DNA of 64,000 bases, taken from NCBI GenBank assembly GCA_963846775.1, contig CAWJXB010000001.1:124001-188000 (forward strand), read 5' to 3'. The position numbers and the translations under genes were made by a program. Position 1 is the stretch's first letter. Every line of letters begins with the position of its first letter. A model generated the notes under the pieces. It was not told the origin of the DNA. It saw nothing but the letters and a program-made list of their open reading frames with translations, and made no database searches. Source of the stretch: CAVYXA01 sp963846775. Lineage in GTDB: Bacteria; Verrucomicrobiota; Verrucomicrobiia; Chthoniobacterales; UBA10450. Shown here piece by piece: positions 26,894-37,774 of this stretch.

Positions 26894-27847
26894 CTATCGC
26901 TCGCCTGGTGAATTCTCGATCGTTGCCTGAACCCGCTGGACCATGGTAACGGCGCCAATCAAAATCAGCGCGGCAACGATTTGATGTGGCCGAAGGGCGG
27001 CGTGAAAAAATCCCCACGTGATGCAGACGGCGGCAAGGGTCTGCATCATTTCAAAGTAACCGGCGGTCGATGCGCGGGTGCGGCGGAGCCCTTCGAAATA
27101 GATGAGCAGGGGAATACCGCCGGAGATCGAGGCGAGCAGGATCAGCGCTCCCACAGCCCGGCCGGCATGCGCTTGGGCGGCGGGCGGCCAGAGCGCAGCG
27201 GCATTGAGGTTGCCGTAACTGAGCAGAATCACCGTCATGCAAACCAGACCCACAACGATCCTCATGCTGGAGGCGAGCCGGAGGGGCATGCCAGTCATAA
27301 CGCCGCGGCCGGCCACGGTCGATCCGGCCCAAAAAAACGCGCAGATCAGCGCGTAACCAGTCCCGATCGTTAGGCCAGCTTTGGCGAAGGAGACGCCGAT
27401 AAGCTCGGGATGTTCGACTGATAAGAACATGCCGGCGAGGATTGCGATTGCGGCGTAAAGAAAAAAGCGCGGCGCCAGTTTGTCGCCGAAAATGAGAACG
27501 GCGCCCAGGGTCGAGATCACCGGCTGAATATTCAAGATCACGTTAACGACTGTCGGGTTACCGTATTTGAGCGCGAGTGTGAAAAAGATCGTGCCGACAG
27601 CCGAGCCGGCGAACCCGGAAAAAATAAGAAAGCCCCAGGTCCGGCGGTCGATCTTTCGCAGCTCGGTCAGCTGTGGGAGAAGGATCGGCAGGAACGTCAG
27701 CAGGATGAGAACGTGTTCCCAGAACACGATGACTTTGGCGTCGAACAATGCGTTAAGCGGAATCCGCCAGGCGCTTTCAGTGCCCCAAAGTGCAGCGCCG
27801 AGTCCGACCAGCCACGGACCGTAGTTGACGGAAGAGGACGTTTTCAA
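26894..27847 (-). CDS. EamA/DMT family transporter
   Basis: 317 aa with ten predicted membrane helices in two homologous five-helix halves. WLVGLGAALWGTESAWRIPL opens the first, and GTGYALICAFFWAGSTVAGR opens the second. LALKYGNPTVVNVILNIQPV is the conserved helix-3/4 region. These proteins export or import small metabolites such as amino acids or sugars; the substrate is not predictable. It appears to be a stand-alone gene after the polysaccharide cluster. Confidence 0.85.
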   Translation of the reverse strand: MKTSSSVNYGPWLVGLGAALWGTESAWRIPLNALFDAKVIVFWEHVLILLTFLPILLPQLTELRKIDRRTWGFLIFSGFAGSAVGTIFFTLALKYGNPTVVNVILNIQPVISTLGAVLIFGDKLAPRFFLYAAIAILAGMFLSVEHPELIGVSFAKAGLTIGTGYALICAFFWAGSTVAGRGVMTGMPLRLASSMRIVVGLVCMTVILLSYGNLNAAALWPPAAQAHAGRAVGALILLASISGGIPLLIYFEGLRRTRASTAGYFEMMQTLAAVCITWGFFHAALRPHQIVAALILIGAVTMVQRVQATIENSPGER

Positions 27848-27951
27848 TGCCCCACGGTTAACGCTGAACGTTCAATGCTCAACTGAGCTGTGTGATCGCG
27901 ATGTCGAAATGCGCGCCGTGTCTTTGATTGGCGAAAAATCTAATTTCTTTC

Positions 27952-27980
27952 TTGACATCCGAGAATCGAAAGAGTGTAAA
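27952..27980 (+). promoter_or_regulatory. sigma70-like promoter of the first kelch gene
   Basis: TTGACA at 27952-27957 and TGTAAA at 27975-27980 are 17 bp apart, about 120 bp upstream of the ATG at 28099. The box spacing is ideal. The same TTGACA is the -35 candidate of the two downstream paralogues. The 27848-27951 stretch holds only TTAACGCTGAACG-type repeat fragments. Confidence 0.5.
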
Positions 27981-28098
27981 TGAAATCTGTTAACCGTTAA
28001 CCAGCACCATATCGAAACCGGCAGGTGCGAAAGATTGTGGGATCTGGGAGTCTCTCGAGTGCCCTTTCGAGATTGATGCGCAATCGAAAGGCACAAAT

Positions 28099-30774
28099 AT
28101 GAAAAAACAAATTAACCCAACCATTAAAGCGCACCTTCTTCGAAATGCGCTCTACTTGCCTGTGCTTGTACCTGTGCTTGTTGCCATTTGCGCAATTCAG
28201 TTTGCTCTGGCGCAGCAAGGCAGCAAGAAAACTGCGCCCAATGACGTTACTTCGGGGGAAACGCCGGTCACGCAACTCTCCGACGGAGTGTTTCGCGGTG
28301 CACAGGCGGTTACTCCGGCGGGAGCGCCATGCACATATGCAATAGCCCAGATCGGCGGCAGTATCGTGCCGGGCACGACCGACATCGGAAATCACGGAGA
28401 TGATACGGTGGTCACGATTGCGCTGCCCTTCTCTTACACGTTGTACGATCAGACCTTCACCTCGATCAATCTGTCGTCCAACGGCAATGCCCAGTTCACA
28501 ACCACAGACGCGGCCTTCACCAACCAATGCCTGCCGTGGACAGCCCACAACTACACCATCTTCCCGTACTGGGATGATCTGTATTTGGTCAATAGCGGGT
28601 TCGGCATCTTCACCTCGATCAGTGGCACTGCCCCCAATCGCATCTTTAACATCGAATTCCGGGCGCAGTATTTCCCGGGGAGCGGCACTGCCAACTTCGA
28701 GTTGAGGTTGTATGAGGGGCAAACTCGTTTCGATGTCCTCTACGGCACCCTAACTAATGGTAATACCAGCGCTACAGCGGGAGTGCAGCAGAACGACACG
28801 AACTTCCAGCAGTATTTCTGCAACGGCACAGGCGGTGCGGCTACTGGTGGGCAAAGCTACATCTTGTCGCAACCTTGCGGAACTCCAACGCCGACGCCAA
28901 CTCCCACGCCAACGCCCACGCCATGCATGCAGATCACCGGAAGCATCAACACGGGCAATCCTACGCAGATTGATCGACTCTTCCGCAGCGGCATTCCCCA
29001 AACCTGTCCGGCGAGCACGACATGTGCGACCTTTGGTGATGGGCTGCCGCGCCATTACGATGCCCACATGGTCGCCAATACGACCGGCTCGACCCAGTGC
29101 GTGACAGTGGATGCCAATACGGCTTGCACAGGCACGAACTTTATCTTCATCGGTGCTTATCTCGGCAGCTTTGATCCAAACAACATCTGCACCAACTGGA
29201 TCGGAGATTCAGGCAGCAGCCCAAATCCGGATCAACCGTTCTCGTTCAACCTTGATAATGGTCAGACAGCTGTTCTCGTGGCATCCGAAGTCACTCCTGA
29301 TGCCGGTTGTTCTGGCTATACCCTGAATGTGGACGGCTTGTGCAGTCCCACGCCAACACCCACGCCGACCTGCACACCGGGGTGGCGCAACGAACCGCCC
29401 ATGGCCAATGCACGGCGCAACCCGGCTACGGCGGTGGTCGGCTCTAATCTGTATGCCAGCACTGGGTTCAATGCCGCACCCGATTACACCACTGCTAATG
29501 AGCGTTTCGACGGCACGACTTGGACAATGCTGGCTCCCATCCCGGTACCACATGCGCAAAGCAGAGGAACAGCTATCGGCACCAATATCTATGTGCCGGG
29601 TGGATTCAACAGCGTGTCGTTTGGTGGTCCGCTCAATACGATGCAGATCTATTCCACGACTAGCAACACCTGGAGTATGGGCATGACATTGCCGGCGGCA
29701 CGCTCCGGCGTGGCGGCAACCGCGTTCAATAACCTGGTCTACGTGATCGGCGGTTACAATCCGGTCGGTACCGGCCACAATGACGTGTACATTTATGACC
29801 CCGGGACCAACAGCTACACCACCGGGGCGCTGATGCCCGGTAACGAAGGCAACATGCCGGGTGTCCTTTACAACGGGGAGATCTACGTGGTAGGTGGCGG
29901 CACGGCGCCGGGCGCACAATTCGCATATAATCCGACCACAAACGCCTGGCGCACGATCGCTCCGATCCCGACCTCTGGTGGCACATGTCAGAGCGCCAAC
30001 GGTTTCGTCCAGGACGGTGAGATGTGGATAGTGGGCTGCCTCGGTCTGCCGATCAACCAACAGGTCTGGATCTACAATTCGGGCACCGACATGTGGCGAG
30101 CAGGACTGGTGTACAGCGTGGACCACCAGGGTCCTGGGGCGGCGTCGTTCAATGGCCGCGGTTTTGTCGTAGGTGGTGGCGCCGCAAGCGGTGGCTCCAA
30201 CGCAGTTGAATCGGTCGGCAGCTGCGCGCCGACAGTCAGCAGCGCTGTTTCGCGCAAGACGCACGGCGGTGCAGGAAACTTCGACATCCCATTGCCGCTG
30301 ACTGGGACAGACGGAGTGGAATGCCGCACAACTGGAGGAACCAACGATTACACGATGGTGGTCACCTTCTCCGGCAATGTCACCGTCACGGGCAGTCCAC
30401 AGGCGCAAGTGACCATGGGCTCAGGATGCGTCGGCAGCGCGGGCGTGTGCACTGGCAATGTCACGGTCAGCGGCAATGTTGTTACCGTCCCGCTCACCAA
30501 CATAACCGATCAGCAGAACATCAACGTCCGGATCAACGGCGTGAACAGCGCGGCGGATGCACCGGCGACGGACTTCAACATCCCGATGGGGGTTTTGGTC
30601 GGCGACACGAATGCCAACCGCGCGGTGAACGCGTCTGACGTTTCGCAGACGAAGGGGCAATCGGGCCAACCGGTTACTGCGTCCAACTTCCGCAGTGATG
30701 TGAACGCGAACGGCAGCATCAACGCGGGCGACATCAACATCGTCAAAGCAAACAGCGGGCACTCTATCCCGTAG
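28099..30774 (+). CDS. exported kelch-repeat protein with dockerin-like C-terminus, paralogue 1
   Basis: 891 aa. A signal peptide (MKKQINPTIKAHLLRNALYL then a hydrophobic core) is cut near residue 39. Residues about 60-255 form a beta-rich NHL/choice-of-anchor-like module (IVPGTTDIGNHGDDTVVTIA). A Thr-Pro linker follows, then a second small domain and another linker. A kelch propeller spans about 430-715 with repeats such as NLVYVIGGYNPVG. The end (GVLVGDTNANRAVNASDVSQ and DVNANGSINAGDINIVKA) is a dockerin-type pair of Ca-binding loops. Secretion and surface assembly or attachment are inferred. A GAAAGG ribosome binding site precedes the ATG. Confidence 0.8.
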   Translation: MKKQINPTIKAHLLRNALYLPVLVPVLVAICAIQFALAQQGSKKTAPNDVTSGETPVTQLSDGVFRGAQAVTPAGAPCTYAIAQIGGSIVPGTTDIGNHGDDTVVTIALPFSYTLYDQTFTSINLSSNGNAQFTTTDAAFTNQCLPWTAHNYTIFPYWDDLYLVNSGFGIFTSISGTAPNRIFNIEFRAQYFPGSGTANFELRLYEGQTRFDVLYGTLTNGNTSATAGVQQNDTNFQQYFCNGTGGAATGGQSYILSQPCGTPTPTPTPTPTPTPCMQITGSINTGNPTQIDRLFRSGIPQTCPASTTCATFGDGLPRHYDAHMVANTTGSTQCVTVDANTACTGTNFIFIGAYLGSFDPNNICTNWIGDSGSSPNPDQPFSFNLDNGQTAVLVASEVTPDAGCSGYTLNVDGLCSPTPTPTPTCTPGWRNEPPMANARRNPATAVVGSNLYASTGFNAAPDYTTANERFDGTTWTMLAPIPVPHAQSRGTAIGTNIYVPGGFNSVSFGGPLNTMQIYSTTSNTWSMGMTLPAARSGVAATAFNNLVYVIGGYNPVGTGHNDVYIYDPGTNSYTTGALMPGNEGNMPGVLYNGEIYVVGGGTAPGAQFAYNPTTNAWRTIAPIPTSGGTCQSANGFVQDGEMWIVGCLGLPINQQVWIYNSGTDMWRAGLVYSVDHQGPGAASFNGRGFVVGGGAASGGSNAVESVGSCAPTVSSAVSRKTHGGAGNFDIPLPLTGTDGVECRTTGGTNDYTMVVTFSGNVTVTGSPQAQVTMGSGCVGSAGVCTGNVTVSGNVVTVPLTNITDQQNINVRINGVNSAADAPATDFNIPMGVLVGDTNANRAVNASDVSQTKGQSGQPVTASNFRSDVNANGSINAGDINIVKANSGHSIP

Positions 30775-30794
30775 CGATTGTTGAGGCTGAATTT

Positions 30795-30830
30795 GACCGG
30801 CGCGCAACTCACGTTGCGCGTCGGCCTGCT
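30795..30830 (+). terminator. terminator after kelch paralogue 1
   Basis: CCGGCGCGCAA and TTGCGCGTCGG form a stem around CTCACG, followed by a T-rich stretch (CTGCTTTT). Nearly identical hairpins follow the other two paralogues. Confidence 0.75.
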
Positions 30831-30853
30831 TTTCGTCCCGGAGCTCAGTTCTC

Positions 30854-30986
30854 TCATTCTGATCCCGCAGTCGCGGGAGAAGAATCTCCGATCATTTTTC
30901 TTCGAATGCGCGCGCACGACGGGACAATTAGTCGGAGATCCCTTCGGCAGACTCAGGACAGGCGCTTCGCCTTGGCTCAGAATGAC
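30854..30986. repeat. CATTCTGAGC-type inverted-repeat element
   Basis: The left end (TCATTCTGAT) and right end (CTCAGAATGACA) are inverted repeats. The inner part carries the hairpin TCCCGCAGTCGCGGGA and AGAATCTCCGA. A second long copy lies at 41463-41565 and an end fragment at 21853-21883. The 30775-31145 interval between paralogues holds only this element, a terminator and a promoter. Confidence 0.75.
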
Positions 30987-31046
30987 AAACCTTCCAAGTT
31001 AAGATCCTCTGGGAGTGGTGGCCTTCGAAGGCGAAAAAAATGCAAA

Positions 31047-31094
31047 AAATGTCAAGAATAAGATTGACATTTGGAGGCGAATCAAAATAACCTC
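31047..31094 (+). promoter_or_regulatory. promoter and overlapping inverted-repeat operator of kelch paralogue 2
   Basis: AAATGTCAA (31047-31055) and TTGACATTT (31064-31072) are perfect inverted repeats. The second arm contains the TTGACA -35 box. An AAAATAACCT block downstream is the -10 candidate, though the best hexamer is unclear. The same arrangement, with the same arms, lies upstream of paralogue 3, which suggests a shared repressor or activator. Confidence 0.55.
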
Positions 31095-31145
31095 GCGCCC
31101 AGGACGGTTTTTATCCCTTCCTAAAACAACAACGGAAAATTCGAA

Positions 31146-34100
31146 ATGAAAAAACAAATCAAACCATCTGTTAAAGCACATCTGCTTCCAAGTCTCTTTA
31201 TCCTATTGTCGCTTCTCGCCATCGCGGTGATCCCATTCGCCCAGGCGCAGCGACACGCTACCAAGCAAAGCGTCGCCAAGTCAAAGGCGGCCGTCTCCGC
31301 TAACGCAGCGGCTCTAACGAAGCTCTCACGCGATGCGGCGGCACGCCCGACAGTGACCGGTGCTACTGGCGCTGGCATGCTGCGGAGGATGCCACCACCT
31401 CCCAAGGCACCGCAGGTGGTCCTCTACGACCAATACAATAACCCTGGGGCCAATGCCACCTTATCGGCGACGTTCACCGACTTCCCCACTTTCAGTGCCG
31501 ATCTGGCCGACGACTTCACAGTGCCCGCGGGACCGAATTGGACTGTGCAGTCGATCGACGCCGATGGCGTGTATTTCAATGGCACCGGACCGGCCGACAG
31601 TTGGAATGTTTTCATTTACGCCGACGCCGGTGGCATGCCCGGCGCAACAGTTTACAGCATTCTCAACACGACAGTGACGGTGAGTGGCACTACTTACACG
31701 GTGAATCTGTCACCTTGTGCTACCCTTCCTCCGGGCACCTACTGGATTGAGATCCAAGCCAACATGACCTTTGCAACACGAAGGCGAGTGGGGTTGGACC
31801 GACCGGACGGTGCAATCCGGTGCCCCGGCGCAATGGCAAAATCCAGGCGGCGGCTTCGGAATCTGTCCCACTTGGATGCCAAAGCTGGCTACGTGCATAA
31901 CTACCGCAAGCGGACCCGACCAGGTTTACCGGATCAACGGGACTACAAACGGTGTATGTTCCACACCGACGCCGACACCTACGCCGTGTCCTAATTGCGC
32001 CACCTATAACACGTCGACTTCATCGGGCACAATCGCGACCGCGACTACTGATACCGGTAATCACTGCGATGACTGCGCCACCGCCTTCGCGCTTCCGTTC
32101 CCCGTCAGTCTTTACGGGACCCTCTATAACAGTGTGAACGTGGCATCCAACGGCAGCGTGGATTTCGTAGGCACTCAAACTCCTTTCACCACTGGCTGTA
32201 TAACTTTGCCCAGCTCAAGTTGGACTACCGCTGTTTTCCCGTATGACGATGACCTGCGGACTGACGTCGGTCTGAGTGGTTGCTCGACGTGGGCGAATGG
32301 TTGCGGCATTTTCACCTCGGTCAGCGGCAGTGCGCCTAACCGCCAGCTTCACATCGTGTGGCAAGCGGTGCACTTTGCCGATAACACGGCGACAGCTAAC
32401 TTTGAAGTGCGGCTCTACGAGGGCTGTTCTGACCACTTTGACGTAATCTATGGCGCAACCAGCGACATGGGCAGCGGTGAATTTAGCGGCGTGCAGGCAA
32501 GTGCCGCCGGTCCGGCTACGCAGTTCTCCTGTGGCACAGCCACGTTGACCAGTGGCTTGGATGTCACTTATGCGTGTGGAGCTACCCCAACGCCGACACC
32601 TACCCCGACACCAGGCTGCGGCGTTTGGAATGCTGCCACTTCGTATCCGATAACGGACGTCCGCTATGGTTTTGCCCAGGCGACCGTGTCCGGTACACAG
32701 TACTTCTATGTGTTTGGCGGTGTATCCGGTGGCACGCGTGTTAATAACGTTAACCGTTACAATCTCACCACGGGAATGTGGGAAGCCCGCGCGGCGATGC
32801 CCTTCACCAGTGAAGCACCGACCTGTGCTCTCATGGCATCCACGGGCCTGGTTTACTGCGCAGAGGGAGACACCGGCACCGGTTTCGCTTCTTACGACAT
32901 CGCTAGCGATACTTGGACATCACTGGCTAACGTGCCCAACGCAGTCAGGAAATGACTACGGATCCGCCTCAGGAGCGTTCAATGGCAAGGTGTTCGTGGT
33001 AGGCGGCACAACTGGCTTCCACAGCTAACATATACGTGTATGATGTAGCCTCCAACATGTGGACGGCCGGTACAGCAGCACCAGATCCATTCCTGCTGGC
33101 AGCATACCATCAAGAAGGTCAATACCTGTATCTGGCGGGCGGCTGGACGGGTGGCGGGCCTACCGGTTTGACGACCACACGGCGTCTGGACATGACTTCA
33201 GCCCCCGGGGTCTGGTCAAATGGCCCAACATTCACCATGGGGAGGTCGGACTTCGGCCTCGCCTACGACCCGGGAACGGGCAAGTTGTACGCGATGGGCG
33301 GAGACGCCCAGGGTGGTGGTTTCTTTGACTCTACCAACGAGGTGGACGAAGTAGACATATCAGCCTGGCCGGCCGGTACTTGGAATCTCTCACCGCCAAA
33401 CCTCCCCGCGCCTAATCGTTCGGCCAATCAGGCAGGGTTCTTTGGCAACGGGTCGATCTGGAGTACAGGCGGCATTGATGGATCAACCTTCACGTTCCTG
33501 GCCGATCACCTATACCGGCCAAACGTCTGCGGACCGACGGTGACAGCCGCGGTATCGCGCAAGACTCACGGCGCCTCTGGCCCGTTCGACGTCAACTTGC
33601 CGCTTATGCCTCCGCCCAACAACGGAGTGGAATGTCGCACCGACAACCCAACCGGGGCCAGTGATTACACCATCGTGGTCAGCTTCTCCACCAACGTCAG
33701 CGTAACTGGCAGCCCACAGGCGCAAGTGACCATGGGCACGGGATGCGTCGGCAGCGGAGGGGTGTGCGACCCTAACGGCACCGTCATGGTCAGTGGCGAT
33801 GATGTCACCGTCCCGCTCACCAACATAGCCAACGCGCAGAACATCAACGTGCGGATCAACGGGGTGAATAGCGTGGCGGCGGGTGGTTCGGGGACCGACT
33901 TCGACATCCCGATGGGTGTCCTGGTTGGCGATACCAATGGCAACCGGGCGGTGAACGCGTCTGACGTTTCGCAGACCAAGGCACGAAGCGGCCAAACGGT
34001 TGACGGAACCAACTTCCGTAGCGATGTGAACCACAACGGCAGCATCAACGCGGCCGACATTAATATCGTCAAAGCAAAGAGCGGCACGTCGATACCTTAA
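31146..34100 (+). pseudogene. exported kelch/dockerin-like protein, paralogue 2, three frameshifts
   Basis: Pieces in three frames together give a protein like paralogue 1. They are 31146 to about 31770 (signal peptide ending FAQAQ, then a beta-rich domain), about 31771-32945 (GNHCDDCATAFALPFPVSLY, Thr-Pro linkers, first kelch units) and 33036-34100 (kelch units, then GVLVGDTNGNRAVNASDVSQ and DVNHNGSINAADINIVKA). A short middle frame (GNDYGSASGAFNGKVFVVGG) bridges 32945-33028. Each break is net +1. The sequence around the breaks is otherwise intact, so either recent decay or base-insertion errors are possible. I do not see a common slippery site. Confidence 0.7.
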
Positions 34101-34122
34101 GGCAATAGCGATTCTGAATTCG

Positions 34123-34160
34123 ACCGGCGCGCAACTCACGTTGCGCGCCGGTTTGTTTTT
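34123..34160 (+). terminator. terminator after kelch paralogue 2
   Basis: ACCGGCGCGCAA and TTGCGCGCCGGT pair perfectly around CTCACG (34123-34152), followed by TTGTTTTT. Confidence 0.85.
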
Positions 34161-34172
34161 CTGCCAGAACTA

Positions 34173-34264
34173 GAACCCATCTCATAAATGCGCAGCGCTG
34201 TAGCCACGGCGCTATGTCGCCGTGTTCTCCGAAAAAGGGACCACAACATTTATGAGGCCGGTTC
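34173..34264. repeat. 92-bp element with 18-bp inverted ends
   Basis: GAACCCATCTCATAAATG (34173-34190) and CATTTATGAGGCCGGTTC (34247-34264) are inverted repeats with three mismatches. The interior holds GTAGCCACGGCGCTATGTCG and a CACGGCG/CGCCGTG hairpin. It lies between paralogues 2 and 3. The rest of the 34101-34496 interval holds a terminator and promoter and no gene. Confidence 0.75.
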
Positions 34265-34376
34265 TCTTAGCCTGCTCTGCGCAAGCGTACAGGTTGCACA
34301 TCTATTAGTCTGGAGCGGCTTTGAGCATTCAAATGGTTGGCGAACCGGATTGAGATTTGGCGGCGAACAAACCCGA

Positions 34377-34425
34377 AAATGTCAACAGAAAGATCTTGAC
34401 ATTTGAAGCTCAACCAAAATAACCT
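34377..34425 (+). promoter_or_regulatory. promoter and overlapping inverted-repeat operator of kelch paralogue 3
   Basis: AAATGTCAA (34377-34385) and TTGACATTT (34396-34404) repeat the arms found upstream of paralogue 2, with a 10-bp spacer instead of 8. CCAAAATAACCTCGCG downstream is shared as well. The conserved arms within otherwise diverged DNA argue for a function. Confidence 0.55.
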
Positions 34426-34496
34426 CGCGACAATGTCGCACTGCATCGTCTCTTCGCAGCTTCTGCGATTAACAAATTCAAAGGAGACAATTCCAA

Positions 34497-37400
34497 ATGA
34501 AAAAACAAATCAATCCATCTATTAAAGCACATCTGCTTCCAAGTCTGTTTATCCTGTTGTCGCTTCTCGCCATCGGCGGTGATCCCATTTGCCCAGGGGC
34601 AGCGACAAACAGCCAAGCCTGCCGCTGGCCAGTCACAGGGTCCCGCTTCCGCCGGCGGCATAAACGCCGCCGTTCCGTTTGGTGCGTCGGCGCCAAATAC
34701 GATCGTGAGCAGCATCGACGGCGCCGGAAATAGTTGGTCAGTGGTCGCATCGGTTCCTTTTGCCGCCCGCGGACCGTTCGCGGTGAGCGATGGCACTTTT
34801 GTCTATATCGGAGGCGGTTACGACGGCTCGACTGTCCACACCGACCTGTTGAAATACGATCCCGTGGCAAATACCTATACGCCGCTGGCGCCGTCTGCCG
34901 ATGGTCACTATCTCTCCCAAGCCGTGATTTCTGGCAACAAGATCTATAACATCGCCGGATTTGGCTTGGGCATTCAGACGGCCACCACCCGTATCTACGA
35001 CATTCCGAGTAATACCTGGACGGCCGGCACGGCGATCCCCGAGCCCAATGGCTTGTCCGATGCGGCCACTGCGCTGTGGAATGGGAAGATCTATGTAGCT
35101 GGCGGTTATAATGGGTCGGGAGCGATAAACACTTTTCGCTCCTATGACATTGCTACCGATACCTGGACCACGCTTGCTCCCTTGCCGCAGGCGCTTTACC
35201 TGCCGGGATTCGGGGCCATTAACGGCAAAGTGTATGTCGCCTCCGGTAACAACGGCTCGACCGAATTGAATACTCTTTATATCTACGACATCGCGACCGA
35301 CACATGGACGACCGGGACAAACGTTCCAACCGCAGTGACCGCCCCGGGCAGTGCTGTTTTCAACGGGAAGCTTTATCTGTTTGGCGGTGGATTTCCCACC
35401 ACGCAAACGATTACGCAAGCCTATGACCCGACCACAAGCACGTGGACGAGCGAGGCCAACATGAATGTGAATCGGCTTTGGTTTTACGGCGGAGCGGTCG
35501 GGACGACCAGCATCATCGCTCCCGGTGGAGACCAATCACCCGGCATTCCTATCAACGATAACGAACAATATGCAGGGGGCACACCGACACCCACCCCGTC
35601 AGGGTGCAGCACCTATACCACTTCGACTTCGAGCGGCGTAATCGTGCCCGGGACTACCGATACCGGCAATCATTGCGATGATTGCGCCACCAGCATTGCG
35701 ATACCGTTTCCCATCAGTGTTTACGGGCAGACGTTTAGCAGTGCGAACGTCGGTTCCAACGGCAGCTTGGATCTCATAGGCACTCAATCTCCTTTCACCC
35801 ATGGCTGCCAGGTGTTGCCGAGCACCCTGTTTACCATGGCCATTCTACCTTATCAGGATGATCTGCGGACAGATAATATCAGTTTTGCCGGGTGCAACGC
35901 CTTCCCTGGAGCAACCTGCGGCGTTTTCACCTCGACCACCGGCACTGCGCCTAACCGCCAGTTTAACATCGAGTGGCGCGCGGTTCACTTTGCCGACACC
36001 ACTACGTCAGCCAATTTTGAAGTCGTGTTCTATGAGAACAGTTCGAGCTTCTTTGATGTGTTTTATGGGGCAACTTCTGACAGTGGCCTTGATGAGACCA
36101 GCGGAGTGCAGATGAGCTCCGCCGGTCCGGCTACGACCTTCTCCTGTGGCACAGCCACGCTGACCAATGGCTTGGCAGTCCGTTATTCATGCGGGACGCC
36201 GACACCTACCCCGACGCCGACACCTACACCCTGCGGCGCTTGGGTCCAGGCCGCCCCGGTCGCGATTGATCACTACGGCGGTTTCATTGACAGCAATGGT
36301 ACCGTGGCTTGGGAGGGAGGCGGCTACTCCTTCTCGACGAGCGGCACTATCAACCAGTTCGGGCGTTTCGACCCCGTCGCCAATACCTGGACGCCTCTCG
36401 CTGCTGTGCCAGATCTGACCAACGCCGAGGCCTCAGCCGTGTATGCGCCTAACGTCAACAAGCTCTTCGTCTTCGGCGGCGATGATCCCACCACAGCGAC
36501 AGTGGTCAATACCACCCGCATCTACGACATCGCGACTAATACGTGGACTACCGGAACGCCCATGCCCGACGTGCGAGCCTTCATGGGTTCTGGCTATTAC
36601 AACGGTAAGATCTACCTGGTAGCTGGCTATAACACCGGTAACGTGGACCCGTCATTTGGCCAGGTGTGGGAGTACGACCCTCTGACCAACACCTTTAATA
36701 CCAGCCGCGCAAGCATGCCGGCGACCCTCGGAGGACCGGGCTTTGGCATTATCAACGGGCACATCTACATAGCTGGCGGGCGTAACCTCTCTAACACGAA
36801 CCTTAACACCCTGTACGACTACGACATCGTGGCGGACACGTGGACACAGCGAGCCAATCTCCCCTCCGGCATCAACGTGCCAGGCTCGGCGGTGATCGCG
36901 GGGCACCTCTGGGTATTCGGTGGTGGCAATCCCTTTGCTGGCCCGGGCGCCTCGCCTAAATCCGGCAAGAAGGAAGTGTTAGTTCCAGAGACCACAAATA
37001 TACTGCAAATCTACGACCCAGGTAGCGACACTTGGACAGCCGGGGCAAATCTGAACCAGCAGCGCGCGTTCCCTGCGGGAACACACGTGGGCAACACAGC
37101 GGTAGCAGTCGGTGGATACACCGGTTCTAACACCACAACCTCGGTGGAGATCAACAACAGCAATTGCGGTCCGATTGCGCTCAGTGCGGTTTCACGTGTA
37201 AACCACGGCGGCTGCGGCACCTTCGATATCCCGATGCCGCTTACTTGCCCGACTGGCGTGGAATGCCGCAGCACCGGTGGCAGTTACACGCTGGTGGTCA
37301 CCTTCGATTCGGCTATCACCGCCCCGGGCACCGCGTCGGTGACATGCCATAATCCAGGAGGCGGCACGGGTACAGCTGGAGCGGCCACGGCGAGCGGCAA

Positions 37401-37707
37401 CACGGTCTCTGTCCCACTGACCGGCGTTAGTGATGGGCAGGCGATGAATGTGCAGCTCACTGGGGTGACCTCGGCGACGGGTATGACCAACGTGACTGTT
37501 CCATTCGGCGTTCTGGTCGGCGACACCAATGCCAGCCGCTCGGTCACTGCTGCGGACGTTTCGCAGACCAAGGCACAGAGCGGTAATCCGGTTACTGCAG
37601 CCAACTTCCGTGAGGATGTGAACGCGAACTGCTCCATCAATGCGGGAGACGTCTCCATCGTTAAGTCACGCAGCGGCGTGTTAGCCCTACCGGCTTGTTG
37701 CCCGTAA
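34497..37707 (+). CDS. exported kelch/dockerin-like protein, paralogue 3, frameshift in signal peptide
   Basis: The ATG at 34497 follows a good AAAGGAGA site and reads MKKQINPSIKAHLLPSLFIL. One extra G near 34574-34577, compared with the same site in paralogue 2, throws the frame; the rest is open in the +1 frame to 37707. The mature product of about 1040 aa has a first kelch propeller (residues about 45-330), a Thr-Pro linker, and the GNHCDDCATSIAIPFPISVY beta module. A second linker and a second kelch propeller follow (to about 870), then a C-terminal GVLVGDTNASRSVTAADVSQ dockerin-like end. As written, the main frame lacks a complete signal peptide, so this is either an error or an off state. 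Confidence 0.75.
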
Positions 37708-37723
37708 CAAATATCGTGTGGCT

Positions 37724-37747
37724 GCGGGGGGAATAAGTTCCCCCCGC
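37724..37747. other. strong G/C hairpin after paralogue 3
   Basis: GCGGGGGGAA (37724-37733) pairs perfectly with TTCCCCCCGC (37738-37747) around a four-base loop. No T-run follows. It lies 16 bp past the paralogue 3 stop and may protect the transcript end or assist the next terminator. Confidence 0.5.
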
Positions 37748-37774
37748 AAGGCCGCAAGTAAAATCAGCGATTCG

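Noticed and set aside
29209..30408. 399-aa minus-strand open frame opposite kelch paralogue 1
   Set aside because: The plus strand has a signal peptide, kelch and dockerin-like features; the minus frame is Cys/His/Arg-rich and shows no domain. It is an antisense shadow.
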